Assembly: GCF_002865645.1 (NCBI RefSeq)
Contig: NW_020194659.1
Span: forward strand, 314,688-378,687
Direction: 5' to 3'
Length of the DNA stretch: 64,000 nucleotides
Source: Hyaloscypha bicolor E
Taxonomy: Eukaryota > Ascomycota > Leotiomycetes > Helotiales > Hyaloscyphaceae
Positions 9,928 through 21,029 of the stretch are shown here, piece after piece. A program made the translations under genes and the position numbers. Every line of letters starts with the position of its first letter. The first letter of the stretch is position 1. The notes beneath the pieces are model-generated. The model was not told the origin of the DNA. It searched no databases and saw nothing but the letters and a program-made list of their open reading frames with translations.

Positions 9928-10681
9928 ACATTGTCCTTCTGCCTCGTCTCAATGGGAGGCACCTTTAGTAGGAGAAGGAGATTTTGAAGCATCTCTTTGT
10001 CTTTTGACATAGCTGGCCAACTTTGGTTTTATTTCAATAATCTATTTCTTTTTGAGCGTGATAGCCCTGCTTCAGAGATTAAATGTTCACAATTGCCTAT
10101 AAATGCGAAATAATTGGCAATAAAGTCTACACAACCAGCATAAATCCCATGTAGAATATCGATCTTAAGGGGAGTTAGCTCTTTAAACATACAGCTGGTG
10201 GCGTATAATACGGCTGTTTAATTACAGAGCTCGACCACTTATTTGACACTGATTTCCTGTCCAAGTACACCGAGTAGCCTCCCCACGCCATTTTGATCCG
10301 TAATGCGTAGACCCCCACCGGCGCCTTGGGTGGATTTTCAATTAGCTAAAACGATCGCGTCAAAGGGCGATTCATCAGAGCCTCCCCCACTTCCCTGCCT
10401 CTGAAGGGGGCATCCACAAATGATGAGGGGTAGCAGATTAGAGTATCCAATAACACATCTAGCCCGTGGCTGCAGCAGTGAAGAACGCTTTACCACGACT
10501 GGAGTGCGGCTTGCATGTACGGGCACGAGGTAGAAATTGTCAAAAGAGATGACTTGGATTGAGGCCTCATCGCTGATCACTGATGCATCACTCTACAATT
10601 TTACTTTTCACAAACTCTCCTCACAGACCTAGGGGAACTCGTTCCAGGCACTTTCTCTTTTGCCCAGTTATCTAATCCACT
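9928..10681. other. Intergenic, 750 bp
   Basis: This is the 3' flank of the TyrRS-like gene and the promoter of the dioxygenase gene. An 80-codon minus-strand open frame (10338-10580) shows no family features and is not called. Confidence 0.4.
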
Positions 10682-11689
10682 ATGTCCACGATGGTATCAA
10701 CAGTGACACTGGAGAACGGGCTGCAGGTCCCCGTTGCGGAGCTGACCACCATTGACCTGGCTTTGCTCGAGGCGGGCAGCTCTACCGAGATCGAGAAGAT
10801 GGCGAAGGAGGCTAGGGATATCGGCTTCTTCTTTCTTGATCTGAAGAACAGTCCATCTGCGCAGAGAATTCTTGACAGTCTGCCCCTACTTTACGCTCGA
10901 AGTGAGGTTTATTTCGATCAGGACAAACAGGTGAAGCAGATGGACGCGAGATACGATCAGAGCCCTTCTCAGGACCGAGGGTATGTAGACACAAGCGGAC
11001 CACATCCTCGAGAAAACTCGAAGGGTTAAATTTAAATTACAGGTATAAGTCCAGTGAGTGCGATGAAACCTTTGAGGTAAGGCTTCTTTCCATATCAAGG
11101 TTCTGTACGGTTGAACGGATTGATGGTTGACTATGAGCCCTCCTCCAAGATGGCATTTGACGAGCTTGTCGTCAATGGAGGAAGCCTAAAACTTCCTGGT
11201 GTTTTGCAGGACATCCAAGCTTCGCTCGCCCAATTCTCTAATCTCTGTCACGCGGCATGTTTGACCATGCTCAATGGCCTATCAGAATCACTGCATGCGC
11301 AAGGTGCGGAGGGACTCGAGATGCATCACCGCCACGGACATCCCAGCGACAGCGGACTAAAACTCATCTACGAACCAAGCCTGGCGCGGGTAGCGGACGT
11401 GAAAGAGAATCGCCATACGGATAGCGGCACGCTGACGATGCTCTTCTACGAGGAATGGGGTCTTCATGTCAACTTAAAGGGCTCTGACGAGTGGGCCTTT
11501 GCTTCAGTCACTCGGGGCTCCGTCCTGGTCAACGTTGCGAACTCGCTGCAGCGGCTATCCGGTGGAACTTTCCACTCGCCGATTCACCGCGTGACGCAGC
11601 CGGGTGACGGATTCTCCAAACGCTACTATCTGTCTTACTTCTTGCGCCCCGAGGATGAGCTGAAAGCCGAGTGGGCAAGGACGTCCTAA
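10682..11689 (+). CDS. 2-oxoglutarate/Fe(II)-dependent oxygenase (isopenicillin-N-synthase-like)
   Basis: I join 10682..10980, 11043..11076 and 11138..11689 (294 aa). The N-terminal DIOX_N part contains VPVAELTTIDL and EARDIGFFFLDL. The C-terminal oxygenase domain carries the iron ligands HTDSGTLTMLF (His and Asp, HxD) and the distal His in FHSPIHRVTQP. The 2-oxoglutarate-binding Arg-x-Ser type segment is KRYYLSYFLRP. NVANSLQRLSGG is also typical of the fungal family. Such enzymes couple 2-oxoglutarate decarboxylation to hydroxylation, desaturation or ring closure of small molecules. The 34-bp middle exon is set by frame (DRGYKSSECDETFE), and the acceptor of the last intron is the least certain join. 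As the second non-heme iron oxygenase of the block, it is a plausible tailoring enzyme. The substrate is unknown. Confidence 0.85.
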
Positions 11690-12117
11690 ATCGGCTTGGC
11701 CTATACGTTCTGGTTAGTCTTTCAAGGCTGTTGGGGGGTTGCTGGCTGCTCAGTCGCTATTTTCACGAGTTCGATTAATACATGCTGAAAATCAATACTT
11801 ACCTGTAGACTTTTCTAGCCACGTATGAAACCTTACTCTATCTGTGAAGTTATTGAGTTGCATGGTTCTTATCAAGAGGTTGCCTTGAGAAATAGCGCTT
11901 GCCAACATGCCAAACTATCTGCACATGCACAAACCAGCTGATCGCTCTCTCATTTCCTCTGTGAAAAGCCTCACTTCAATAAGCAAGTTGGGAACTCAAG
12001 AACACCGTCAGTGGCTCTTTGAAACGAGCAGTACTCTTAAGACTCCTGTATTTGCTTTTTCCTCGCCAGCTGCTATAATTTCATGCCATGGAGCCAGTTC
12101 ATCATTTCTATGCCATT
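11690..12117. other. Intergenic between convergent genes
   Basis: This is the 3' region shared by the dioxygenase (plus) and the flavoprotein (minus). No supported coding sequence or repeat is seen. Confidence 0.45.
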
Positions 12118-12964
12118 CTATGAGGTTGCAGCTGCAACAGCCTTTTCTTTTCCATTCGAATTCTCCTCACTCACCCATTGGTTCAAGTACTCCGGAGCCT
12201 TGGGGACCTTGTTCGCTTGTGTCGGAACAGGCTCGCCCCACTGCAGCCACGAAGGCACGACGCCAGTCCAGACCTTAGCTGTCAGGGCATCGTCCTTCAA
12301 GTCCTTCCGATCCTCAATCGGCTCGCCGGTCCGAACCTTCGAACTAGCGGAGTGAATGCGGACGCGGAGGATGGACGTGCTGGTCATCTCGGTCTGGGTA
12401 GGTGGAACTCGAGAGTTCTCCCACCGTCCGCGGATAATGTTCTCCGTAATGGTCTCCATTGCCCACATCTTCTCCGCCGCGTCGGTGACGACGGTGGCAT
12501 ATCCGAACACGACAGCGGAGCGGTAGTTGCAGCTGTTGTGGAATGGGGTGAGCGACAGGACGAGCCCATCCAAGATCGAAGCCGAAATGGTGACGGGAAG
12601 TCCACGAGCGGCGTGCTCATCAGACTTCGGCAGCTTCATGAGACGCGCGGAAACGTAACCATGGATGTAGATATCGGGATCGGTGGTCTCGTCTGCGGAT
12701 GACTTTCCACCTGGGAAGGAAGCCGTACAGCCCAGCATGGGCAGGACAATGGGGAAGGGATCATCTTCAGGCTCGGCCGGGTTGAAGGCGACGTGGAGGA
12801 TCGGTGTTGCATCGACAATGCCATGGATCAATGCACGATCGTAGAACGCTTTTTCTGGCCGTCAGCTTCATAACGCAATTGGGATGTGGAGAGTCGTGCT
12901 TACCCCGGTTTCGCACTCGATTGACAGCATTCAAGGGTGTCTTCTCGTAGGTTGCACTCTCCAT
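12118..12964 (-). CDS. Pyridoxamine 5'-phosphate oxidase-like FMN-binding protein (Pyridox_ox_2 / NimA-like)
   Basis: On the minus strand I join 12964..12904 and 12854..12118 (265 aa). The start is the ATG giving MESATYEKTPLNAVNRV, a common start in this fungal family. Exon 2 continues KAFYDRALIHGIVDATPILHVAF, then an FMN-barrel-like core with DIYIHGYVSARLMKL, GLVLSLTPFHNSCNYRSAVVFGYA and a C-terminal KVWTGVVPSWLQWGEP. Members bind FMN in a split beta-barrel. Most fungal members have no proven reaction, and bacterial relatives reduce nitroimidazoles. It is convergent with the dioxygenase and divergent from the permease. Family members are widespread in fungi, so it may be a neighbour rather than a pathway enzyme. 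Confidence 0.8.
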
Positions 12965-13936
12965 GTTGGACAAGGGGAGTCGACTGGCGCCGAATTCAGA
13001 GGAGTGGTTGAGGTTGAAGCTGAGGAGGCAGAGCAGGTAGAGGAGGTATCAGATCCAATTCGGGGAGACTAGGGAGGAGGCCTGATGTGGGGAGATTTGG
13101 ACGTGAGGCGGGGTGCGCGAAGTATTTGATTGTGTTGTGTTGTGTTGTGTTGTGTTGCGTTTTTGCCTGCTAGTCATTCACCTCGCAGCAGCGAAGTCGG
13201 GGGTCGGCTCCTCTTCCCGTTTGCGTGTGGCCGCGTCGGGCCGAAATCGTTGTTTGAGTGACAGTACGTACCGCAACGCCCTTACCATAACCATCCCTAT
13301 TGTGCCTGTGCCTGTGCTCGTGCTCGTACGACGTCAGGAGGGGGGCATATCTGATTGGCGAGTCACGCCAGCCCCGCCGGCCCCGCCAACCCCGCCCCGC
13401 CCACATGTGAGGCTCTTCTGTTAGGGGCGGCCCCGCCAACAAGCTCACCGCTCCCACCGCGGAATCCGATCCGGCGACCAGCCGCTCGGCATCCTGGCGA
13501 GGCGTGCAAGAGCGCGGCCTGCGATAGGCTCTCGCGGATGTGTCTTCCTTAGCGAGGCGCGCTAGCTAAACTTATCACTCCGTGCACACCATCAATTGAT
13601 CATCATCATCTCGCCTAATTGTCTACTCTCCTTACTCCGTATCCACCGCACTCCTTATCATTATTCGTCTTATCGGCACCGTCTGACACGCCCGCCACCA
13701 GCCGAGGGGCAAGATTTATCGCACAACGTGATCCGAAGTTCTTCACCGTCAGCCGCTTATGTGCTTCACGGGGCCTTCATCCGATTTATGCAATGGGTGC
13801 CGACTGCAGCATGTAGGGCATTTCACGCGTCGAATATATCGAATACCTCGAAACTGCCAGTGGCGACGAGGCTTGGGATCTCCTGGCACGACACGGCTCT
13901 CTTGTGAGTGAGCCCAGACCGCTCAGTTGGCCGGCC
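12965..13936. promoter_or_regulatory. Divergent promoter region between flavoprotein and amino-acid permease
   Basis: About 970 bp separate the two divergent start codons. The region holds a TGTGT pentanucleotide tract, a GC-rich patch with repeated CCCCGCC blocks near 13368-13400, and CT-rich sequence closer to the permease. No supported open frame is present. Confidence 0.45.
13131..13160 (+). repeat. (TGTGT)n pentanucleotide microsatellite
   Basis: Five perfect TGTGT units are followed by a sixth, TGCGT, in the divergent promoter region. Confidence 0.85.
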
Positions 13937-15672
13937 ATGGACTCTGTCACGACACCGCTTCTCGCCGCCGACGAGGAGGCTCCAGCGCCGAGTGATGGCA
14001 AAGCAGAGGAAGACACAAGGAGGCACCTTGGCCTCTTCGACGGCGTGGCCCTGGTCCTTGGGCTCCAGATCGGGTCTGGAATCTTTTCCTCCCCCTCGCT
14101 CGTGCTTCGGAATACTGGGTCTGAGCCTGTAGCGCTCGCGGTCTGGTGCATTGCTGGTGGTCTGGCCTGGGCTTGTGCGGTTTGCTATACCGAGCTGGGC
14201 ACCCGCCTGCCCTTTAATGGAGGACCTCAAGAATACCTGTCCTATTGCTTCAGCGACGTCTATGGCTTCCTCGCCTCCTGGGCCTGTATTTTTACACTCA
14301 AGCCTTGTTCCGCAGCCATCCTGGCCTTGGTTGTCGCCGACTATGTTTGCGATGCATTGAGCCTCGCCAGGGGACCGTTTGATTACGTCCCGAAATTAAT
14401 TGCTGTTTCCATGATTACTCTTGTGACAGTGGTCAACTGCACGGGAAATAAACTAAGCAATATCGTTACAAAGAGCTTACTGGCATGTAAGATTTTTGGC
14501 GTTGCTTCTATCATAATCCTCGGATTCGCAGTTCTGATCGGCCGGCGTCTTTCACCGTCGGTCGTCTTGACGGAGCTCAAGTCTCCCCCACGACCAGGCT
14601 TGAGCAATTATACTGATGCCACATTATTAGCAATGTGGGCATATTCTGGATGGGAGGCGGTTTGTCTAGCCTCTATAGAAACTTGTCAGCAAGGGGCTAA
14701 CAATGATCTTAGCTGGCATTTGTCGGGGGAGAACTTAAGAACCCCAGCCGCAATACGGCTGTCGTCATTAATATATCTATGACTGTTGTGATAGTACTCT
14801 TTGTTCTTGCTAACATTGCCTATTTCTCTGCGTTGTTATTCGCAGAAATTATCCGCTCCTCTACTATCGGCTTGGTAGGATTTAACTCCAATCTACGTGT
14901 TCAGATTTCTACAATCACTCACGTTCGCTATAGACCTTCAGCCAACACTTTTTCGGGCGTGCCGGTGGCGCGCTGTACACCCTAGTCATCTGCCTTTCTT
15001 GTATAGGTACTCTCAACGTCAAGTTCTTCACCGCGAGTCGTTTGACCCAAGCGGCTGCCGAACGGCAGTTCTTGCCACCTGTTATTAGAACCATCAAACG
15101 TGTAAGCGCTGACCACGGTGACGAGCCATTGGAAGCAAACCCGTTGCGACGCATGCTTGAGGTCTTACGGCATCCAACACAGTTCGGAGATGGATTAATA
15201 CCACTGTGAGAACCAAAGTCCCCCCTTTTTTTTTTAATCTTAAGAGCTTGACTAATTCCAAAAAACAAACAAACAAGATCTGCTATTATATTCAACGCTC
15301 TCCTTGCGGATGCCTACATCCTGGTTGGTGATTTTGGCTCGCTGATTATATTTATTGGTAATTCTCCGGGAAAACATGGATTGTGGTGAAAATTTACTAA
15401 CTTCAAGTGTGCGTTATCTAGGAATCGTGGAGTATTCAATAGCGTGCATTACCATCGCCGGACTATTTACTCTTCGCCTGCGTCCGAGGCCACCAGAAGC
15501 GGACTCTGGAGGTGGGACATTCCGGGTCCCGTGGATAATTATTTTCGTTGCTTTGGCTGCCACCGCGCTTATTGTCTTCGTCTCGGTTGTCAGACATCCT
15601 TTTGCTGGCCTTGGGTTCGTATTCTTTTGCGGAGTGAGCACGGTTATATACACACGCATCATTCGAGTTTGA
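13937..15672 (+). CDS. Amino-acid permease, APC superfamily (LAT / methionine-permease-like)
   Basis: I join 13937..14659, 14713..14874, 14934..15205, 15278..15357 and 15422..15672 (495 aa). The start is the ATG of MDSVTTPLLAADEEAP. The first transmembrane segment has the APC signature GVALVLGLQIGSGIFSSPS. It is followed by CYTELGTRLPFNGGPQEYL and several hydrophobic helices (for example VVIVLFVLANIAYFSALLF and ALYTLVICLSCIGTLNVKFF). The last helices come from IVEYSIACITIAGLFTLRL onward. About 12 membrane segments are expected for the family. Such proteins exchange or import neutral amino acids at the plasma membrane or an internal membrane. Next to the biosynthetic block it could supply a precursor or export a product, which is inference. 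The join at 14659/14713 uses a GTTTGT donor and is the weakest. Confidence 0.85.
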
Positions 15673-16826
15673 ATTGAAGAGAGACAAAGAATTTAACTAG
15701 ATAGGAAGCAACTCGGCCCCAGTTGACATTATGTTTTGCATTATACTTCATAACGTTTTTCTTTCAAGCATTATTGAAGCAGGGTTAAGTACTAATTGGT
15801 TATGAAGCGTACACCGAGAGAGGAGGAGAAATGGATTGCTAGACAAAGGACTCGAAAGGAGGACTGTAGTTAGAGCACGTAGAAAGCTAGGACATATTTT
15901 ACATAATTACTCATACTTACACATGTGGAAGGCTGGCGCGATTATGAATAAGGCAATGAGTTGCAGGTGAAGAATGATGACACACCGGAAGCGCTGTTGC
16001 AGAGAGAGAGCCTCAGATGTATGAAGTATAAATAGAAGATACGGATTTCAAGTTCGGTCTCTGACCTTGGATCTGAGAATCGGACCTCTCTTAGGTGCGA
16101 ATACAGAATTCGTATCCGCATTATAGAAGGTAACTTCGATATGGTGGACACTTTGGCTGCTGTTTTGGCAGTTGTTGTCCATGGAATCACTCCGTATAAA
16201 CCCCACAGCGACAAACTACTGACTATCCGCGTCTCTATGAGCCCTATATCAAATTTTCCAATCCCTTCTAATCGCTGTTATTGCACTCTCTATCATGGAC
16301 CTGAATAATTCGCTTCTTGGAGAAGGAATCTCAATACTGCCATCAATCTGAATCTCGTCACTCTAGAAAATCTCAAATGTCCTCTCTAAGAGTACCAATA
16401 ATTGCTGTTCATCGTCGCTGTATGAGGAAAACATGTTTGATTACATCCAAGATGGGTGTGTTGTTATTCCGTTGGTACTCCCAGCAACAAGCCGAAGAAG
16501 CTGCGAAGCAGAGACTGGCCGTGCTTTTCGTGCCCAGGTTTGACGGCTGGGCTATGAAACCAATTGATGAAACCAATTGATTTCAAGAAGCTGAAGCTGG
16601 TACTCCCAGGAGTGAAAAGTCCAGAATTGAGGCGAGATCTCTTGTAGGTTCTCCGGTAGTGGGAACAACTGCTTCTTAAGCTGATTCGCTGTTAATCTAA
16701 ATCCTCATGATTTTAATGCCTTTGCTCTTAGAGATTTCCTGCTGTATTACTAAATAACTATACAATAACTGAGATCATTTCCACTGTATTGAAATGTCGT
16801 TGATGCTGTTGACTTTCGACTCGCTA
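15673..16826. other. Intergenic, 1.15 kb before the repeat island
   Basis: An 87-codon frame at 16317-16580 and a shorter one at 15942-16214 (minus) show no recognisable domain. The first contains a short direct duplication (AAACCAATTGATG near 16557-16575). I see no supported gene. Confidence 0.4.
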
Positions 16827-16831
16827 CCCCT

Positions 16832-16946
16832 TGTTGCGATGTTTTGGAGGTTGACGACTTGATTTTTCAGCTTACGCGGGGTAAGCACTCTATATATACA
16901 TCTGGTATATAAACTACAGTGTACTAGCGTACACTCAGTTCCAACA
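16832..16946 (-). repeat. Copia LTR, left copy (115 bp; 3' LTR in element orientation)
   Basis: It starts with TG and ends with CA and matches the right copy along its length, apart from a few transitions (for example GCTTACGCGGGG against GCTCACGCGGGA) and a 2-bp difference in a TA run. Confidence 0.9.
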
Positions 16947-17283
16947 CGCCCCTTACGCTATACACTGTGACCGTATAACGCCCCCAGAGGGTGTCTTTTG
17001 CCTGCTTAGCGCCCCTACGCTAATATACCCTCAAGTCTCTGCCCTTATACCCCCCAACCCCTAGCCCCAAGCTAGCCAAACACGCCCTTGTCTCTTGCCC
17101 TCCCTCAGCGAGGTTCCAAGGGAAACTGTCTTCCCGGGCCGGTGCTGCTTCCGCTCGTACTATCGCAGGTTATGAGGATAGGCTTTCGTGGCGACCGACC
17201 GACCGACCGACTGTGGTTCGCAATCGTCGCCCCTGAGTCGTACAATATAGCTCTCTCTCCTGCAAGAGCTATAAGGGAAGCCG

Positions 17284-19260
17284 TCAGTTGCAATACGCGC
17301 AGCGGTGAGCATTTGCTGCTCGCGCATTCCGGGCCCATGACCTGTTGCAATGTTTTGGAGGTTCTCCCTGATTAGGGGAATCAGGGTCCCCTGAATCAGT
17401 GTCCCCTGAATCGGAATCCAAAGCCCCTGTATCCACCACTATGGTATCCCCATAGTCCCCTAGAACGCTCCACCGGGGGTCAGGTGACGGGGAAATAGGG
17501 GCTGGAGAGTCACGTGTACCCCCTGAATGCCCTGTAATTACAGGAGCTTCAGGTGCTACAGGCTGTTCCATTATAGCTTCCATTGGGTCAAACGGGACTG
17601 TTTCCTCCCCAATAAGCTCCTCGTTCTAGTTCCATTCCAATCGCTCGTTTTCATGGAAAACAGGTGCAGTGGATACTATAATTTTCCCCTGTTCAGGCTC
17701 ATATTGTGATGGGGATTTGATTGTTATATGGATTTCGGACCATATATAGGCGTTGGATGCGTGGGTGGAGGTAAAGAGGGTAGGAAGCTAAATAAGTAGA
17801 AGTAATAATCTTAAGACTCTCAGTACCAGTAATGAAATAATACGAATGGTCAAAAATAAGGGCTCCGAAGGTTGATGTATTGGGAAGGCTAATCGTACGT
17901 ATGGATGGAAGTCTTATGTAACCCCCTAAACTAGCGCCAGCATGCCTGGGAAGCAGGGCACGTGACGGTAGTCACGGGACAAGAGAGAAAAAACCCCACC
18001 ACAATATAGCTTGTACTGCCTTGACGTAGGCATATAGCCTATAAGACAGGCCTTAATAGCCACATCGTCCATTTTCAAGCGAGTTTCCTTAGGGACGTGT
18101 GCGTACGCTACGCACCCGTATGCCCTAAGGTGCCCAATATTAGGGCGTTTCCCACTATAGGCTTCTTCTGGAGTCTTTCCATTAGGCCCTACAGGTGTCC
18201 GATTCCGTAAATAACAGGCTGTAATTACAGCTTCTCCCCAGAACTGTACAGGGAGCTTGGCGTCCAATAACATGGCCCTAGCCACTGATATTAAGCTCCG
18301 GTTCAGGCGTTCAGAAACCCCATTCTGCTCAGGGGTATAAATAGTGGTATACTCAAACTGTATACCATAGTTGTCCAGTAATAAAGCCCCTAAGGACTTA
18401 TATTCCGAGGCATTATCGCAGCGTACAGCCTTGATTTTATGCCTTGATTCCAGCTCTACTAGGGCCTTAAACTGCAAAAACACAGTTCTCAGCTGCTTCC
18501 TAGTTTTGGTGAGGTATACCCACGATTTACGGGTATAATCGTCCGTAAATATAAGCATATAGGTGTCCCCTTCTAGTATGGGTACACTATAGGGGCCCCA
18601 AAAATCGCTGTGGATCCGTTCCAGTAGAGTTGTAGCCCTCTCAGGGGCCTTCCGGTTCACTACCCGTACTGTTTTAGCCTTGATACAGGGCTCGCAGGGT
18701 TCCTGAAGAGCCCCAATAGGCTCTTTAAGCCCTGTAGAAACAGTGTGTTCCAGCTTTAGGCTCATGGGGCTCAAATGGCCGAAGCGGCGATGCCGGAGGC
18801 TAACTTGGTTTTCCGGTGCAGTGGTTGCTTTTAGCCCAATATCAGTGCCTTGTGGGATACTGTCCAGGGCGTACGCTCTCCCTAAGCGGCTAGCAACCCC
18901 TATTACTGCTCCCTGAAACTCAATTAAGAGCTTCTTTCCAGTGGAACCAGTAGTAGTACGTATAGTAATGCCCTTATCCTGGAGCTGCAGTACCGAAATT
19001 AAGCTCCCAGCGAGCTTAGGTACGTAAAGCACTCCAGTGAGCTTTACAGTTCGTACAGAGGCCCCCAGGGCCACCTGCAAAAGCACAGTACCCTCTGCAA
19101 TAGCCGGAATCCGGGCCCTATTTGCCGTAGTTACTAGTATAGGAGTGTCTAGCACCCTATACTTAGTAAAAGCCTCCCGTAAATAAGTCATGTAACGGGA
19201 GCTTCCAGAATCAATTACCTATAGCAGGTCGTTTCTGCTATAAGTAGGCTCTTCCAGAGC
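17284..19260 (-). pseudogene. Copia pol remnant: integrase with linker, no reverse transcriptase
   Basis: The longest open part (19191-17926, 421 codons) begins at the protease-like VIDSGSSRYMTYLREAF region. It then contains the integrase zinc region (HRRFGHLSPMSL...CEPCIKAK) and the catalytic core with D, D and E positions (HSDFWGPY, VRCDNASEYKS, YTPEQNGVSERLNR). It ends after LRAYGCVAYAHVPKE and a TAG stop. Further downstream, EPEQGKIIVSTAPVFHENE and GEETVPFDPMEAIMEQPV are recognisable linker pieces with another TAG. No RT motif follows. Confidence 0.85.
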
Positions 19261-19263
19261 CAT

Positions 19264-20175
19264 TCAACTGGTTTCAGCGCTACTAGCGTTCGCTATAGGC
19301 TTCTCAGGCCCTGGAGAGAGTCCTCTGCCTTCTCCAGGGGTTACTAAGGGCCCTGTACTAGGGCTCTTTTCCTGCTTTTCTTGCTTCTCTACCTTCTTGC
19401 TCTTGCAATCAGATTTCCTATGGCCTTGTTTACCACATTTGAAGCACTTCCCCTGAAATTTAGGGCTCTTTTCCCCTGTTTTAGCTAGTAAAACAGATTC
19501 CTTCAGGGCTTCTTTTGGTCCCATTCTCCGTTCGTGCTCACTGAAGCGAGCTACTATTGCACTATAATTAGTAGTAGTATCACTAATCTCTAGCTGCAAT
19601 ATCAGGGGAGCGAAGCGCTCATCCAGTGCCCTAATAGCCCCAAAAAGGATCGATATTTTGAGGGTTTCAGAGGGCTTTTCCGTAGGATCGATGATTCCGA
19701 TTTCGTACTATAAAGTACTCAATTCCGTGGCTACCACAGCAACAGTGGCATCCCGTTCCGGTGGCTTATAGCTAGTAAAAGCCTGAATTTTAGTACTAAG
19801 CTACTATATGCCCAGGGGGGCATATAAAGCTTTCAGTGCCTCCCATTGCTCCCTGGCCGTTCCAAGGAGTAATATATGCTGTAAGGCTCCCTGAGCACAT
19901 AAACTCATGATTATAGTGCTCGCCTTAGCGTCCTTCACCTCCGTACGATCACTGGAAGGCCCTAAGCCCTTAGGATCGCTCCCATCTCCAGAGCTTTGAG
20001 CCGCTGAACCCCCTGTAGAACCCGGTTCTACAGTAGTAGTTTCCACCCCTAGACTAACCACGTTCCATAGGCTTTGACCAATCAAAAGCCTACGTACCTG
20101 AACGCTCCAGGGCCTATAATTGGGCCCTGTAAGCCTGGCGATCCGGGGCTTTTCCACACTAAAGTCGTCTTCCAT
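19264..20175 (-). pseudogene. Copia gag remnant
   Basis: The likely start is MEDDFSVEKPRIARLTGPNY at 20175. The frame continues through RPWSVQVRRLLIGQSLW, a gag-like AREQWEALKALYAPLGI, two adjacent TAG stops, one later TAG, and then the zinc knuckle KCFKCGKQGHRKSDCKSK. It ends in TGA. All pieces are in one frame, so point nonsense mutations rather than indels disabled it. Confidence 0.85.
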
Positions 20176-20338
20176 AGTGTTCTCTAAAGGATATTTCCGG
20201 TAGGTGCAAGTGAGCCGATTCAGTAATTTATAGTGCGTAGATATAGGGCGTAGAGGTAGCTTCCGGTGCTCATAACCTGTTGCGATGTTTTGGAGGTTGA
20301 CGACTTGATTTTTCAGCTCACGCGGGATAAGCACTCTA

Positions 20339-21029
20339 TCCGTTCCGCTGCGGCCAGCTTTAATAGTCGGACTTGACGTCGCGCTAAAGGGGCCCTTCCC
20401 TTTAGTCGGGGAAAGCAAGTTGTCCCGGGAAAGCAAGATGTCCCGCACCAAATAAAATCCTTAATAACTTGAAACATTAACCTTTTTAAATAATTCTAAG
20501 TAATAGAATTAAAAATATAAGCCTTATAAACTAGATACGATTCTCTAAATTTTAAAAAAAGATATGGGTAGAGAGTTATTAAGGTTTTAATAATAAAATC
20601 GCGAGAAATACAAAAATTGTAAGAATTATTTGTTCGCGACCATTTCGCGAGTATTAGATCTATGACTTTTGCTTAATTATAAATTTTTATTCTTTCACTT
20701 AAAACTTTAGCCCTTAATTATGCGATAGGTAACTATAAGATCGCGAATAAAACGTATTAATTAGATTTTCTATAGCTAGTTCCTAATATTGTTTTTTAGA
20801 AGGCAAAAAAGGCTGGTACGGGACATCTTGCTTTCCCGGGACAACTTGCTTTCCCCGACTAAAGGGAAGGGCCCCTTTAGCGCGACGTCAAGTCCGACTA
20901 TTACATCTTACGTGATCACAAATTGTAGCGAACTAGAGGCCATAAATCAAAGATTTGGACAATATGATTCGCTGATCCAGGTCGCTTAAATGTGCACGGA
21001 CCATGTAAAGCTGGCCGCAGCGGAACGGA
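20339..21029. mobile_element. 691-bp TIR element with TA target duplication (Tc1/mariner-type, non-autonomous, decayed)
   Basis: Long terminal inverted repeats of about 110 bp begin TCCGTTCCGCTGCGGCCAG on the left. The right end is the exact reverse complement, apart from a later insertion. TA lies at both borders (20337-20338 and 21030-21031), and one TA remains at this place in the intact LTR. The inside (about 20455-20805) is very AT-rich with no coding potential, as after heavy RIP. The TA target suggests the Tc1/mariner superfamily, but no transposase is visible. Confidence 0.85.
20904..21005. mobile_element. 102-bp insertion inside the right TIR, flanked by TA
   Basis: The left TIR reads GCTTTAATAGTCGG without a break. 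In the right arm its complement is broken after CTATTA and resumes with AAGCTGG. The 102 bp between are flanked by TA on both sides (20902-20903 and 21006-21007). Its ends (CATCTTACGTG and the complement CATGGTCCGTG) are only imperfectly inverted, so it is a MITE-like insertion of unknown family. Confidence 0.75.

Noticed and set aside
11077..11137. Alternative very short intron (23 bp) after DETFE in the 2OG oxygenase
   Set aside because: Too short for a fungal intron. The 61-bp choice keeps frame and fits the family.
17341..17362. Third LTR-like start (TGTTGCAATGTTTTGGAGG) inside the copia element
   Set aside because: Only about 20 bp match the LTR start and the sequence then diverges, so it is not counted as an LTR copy.
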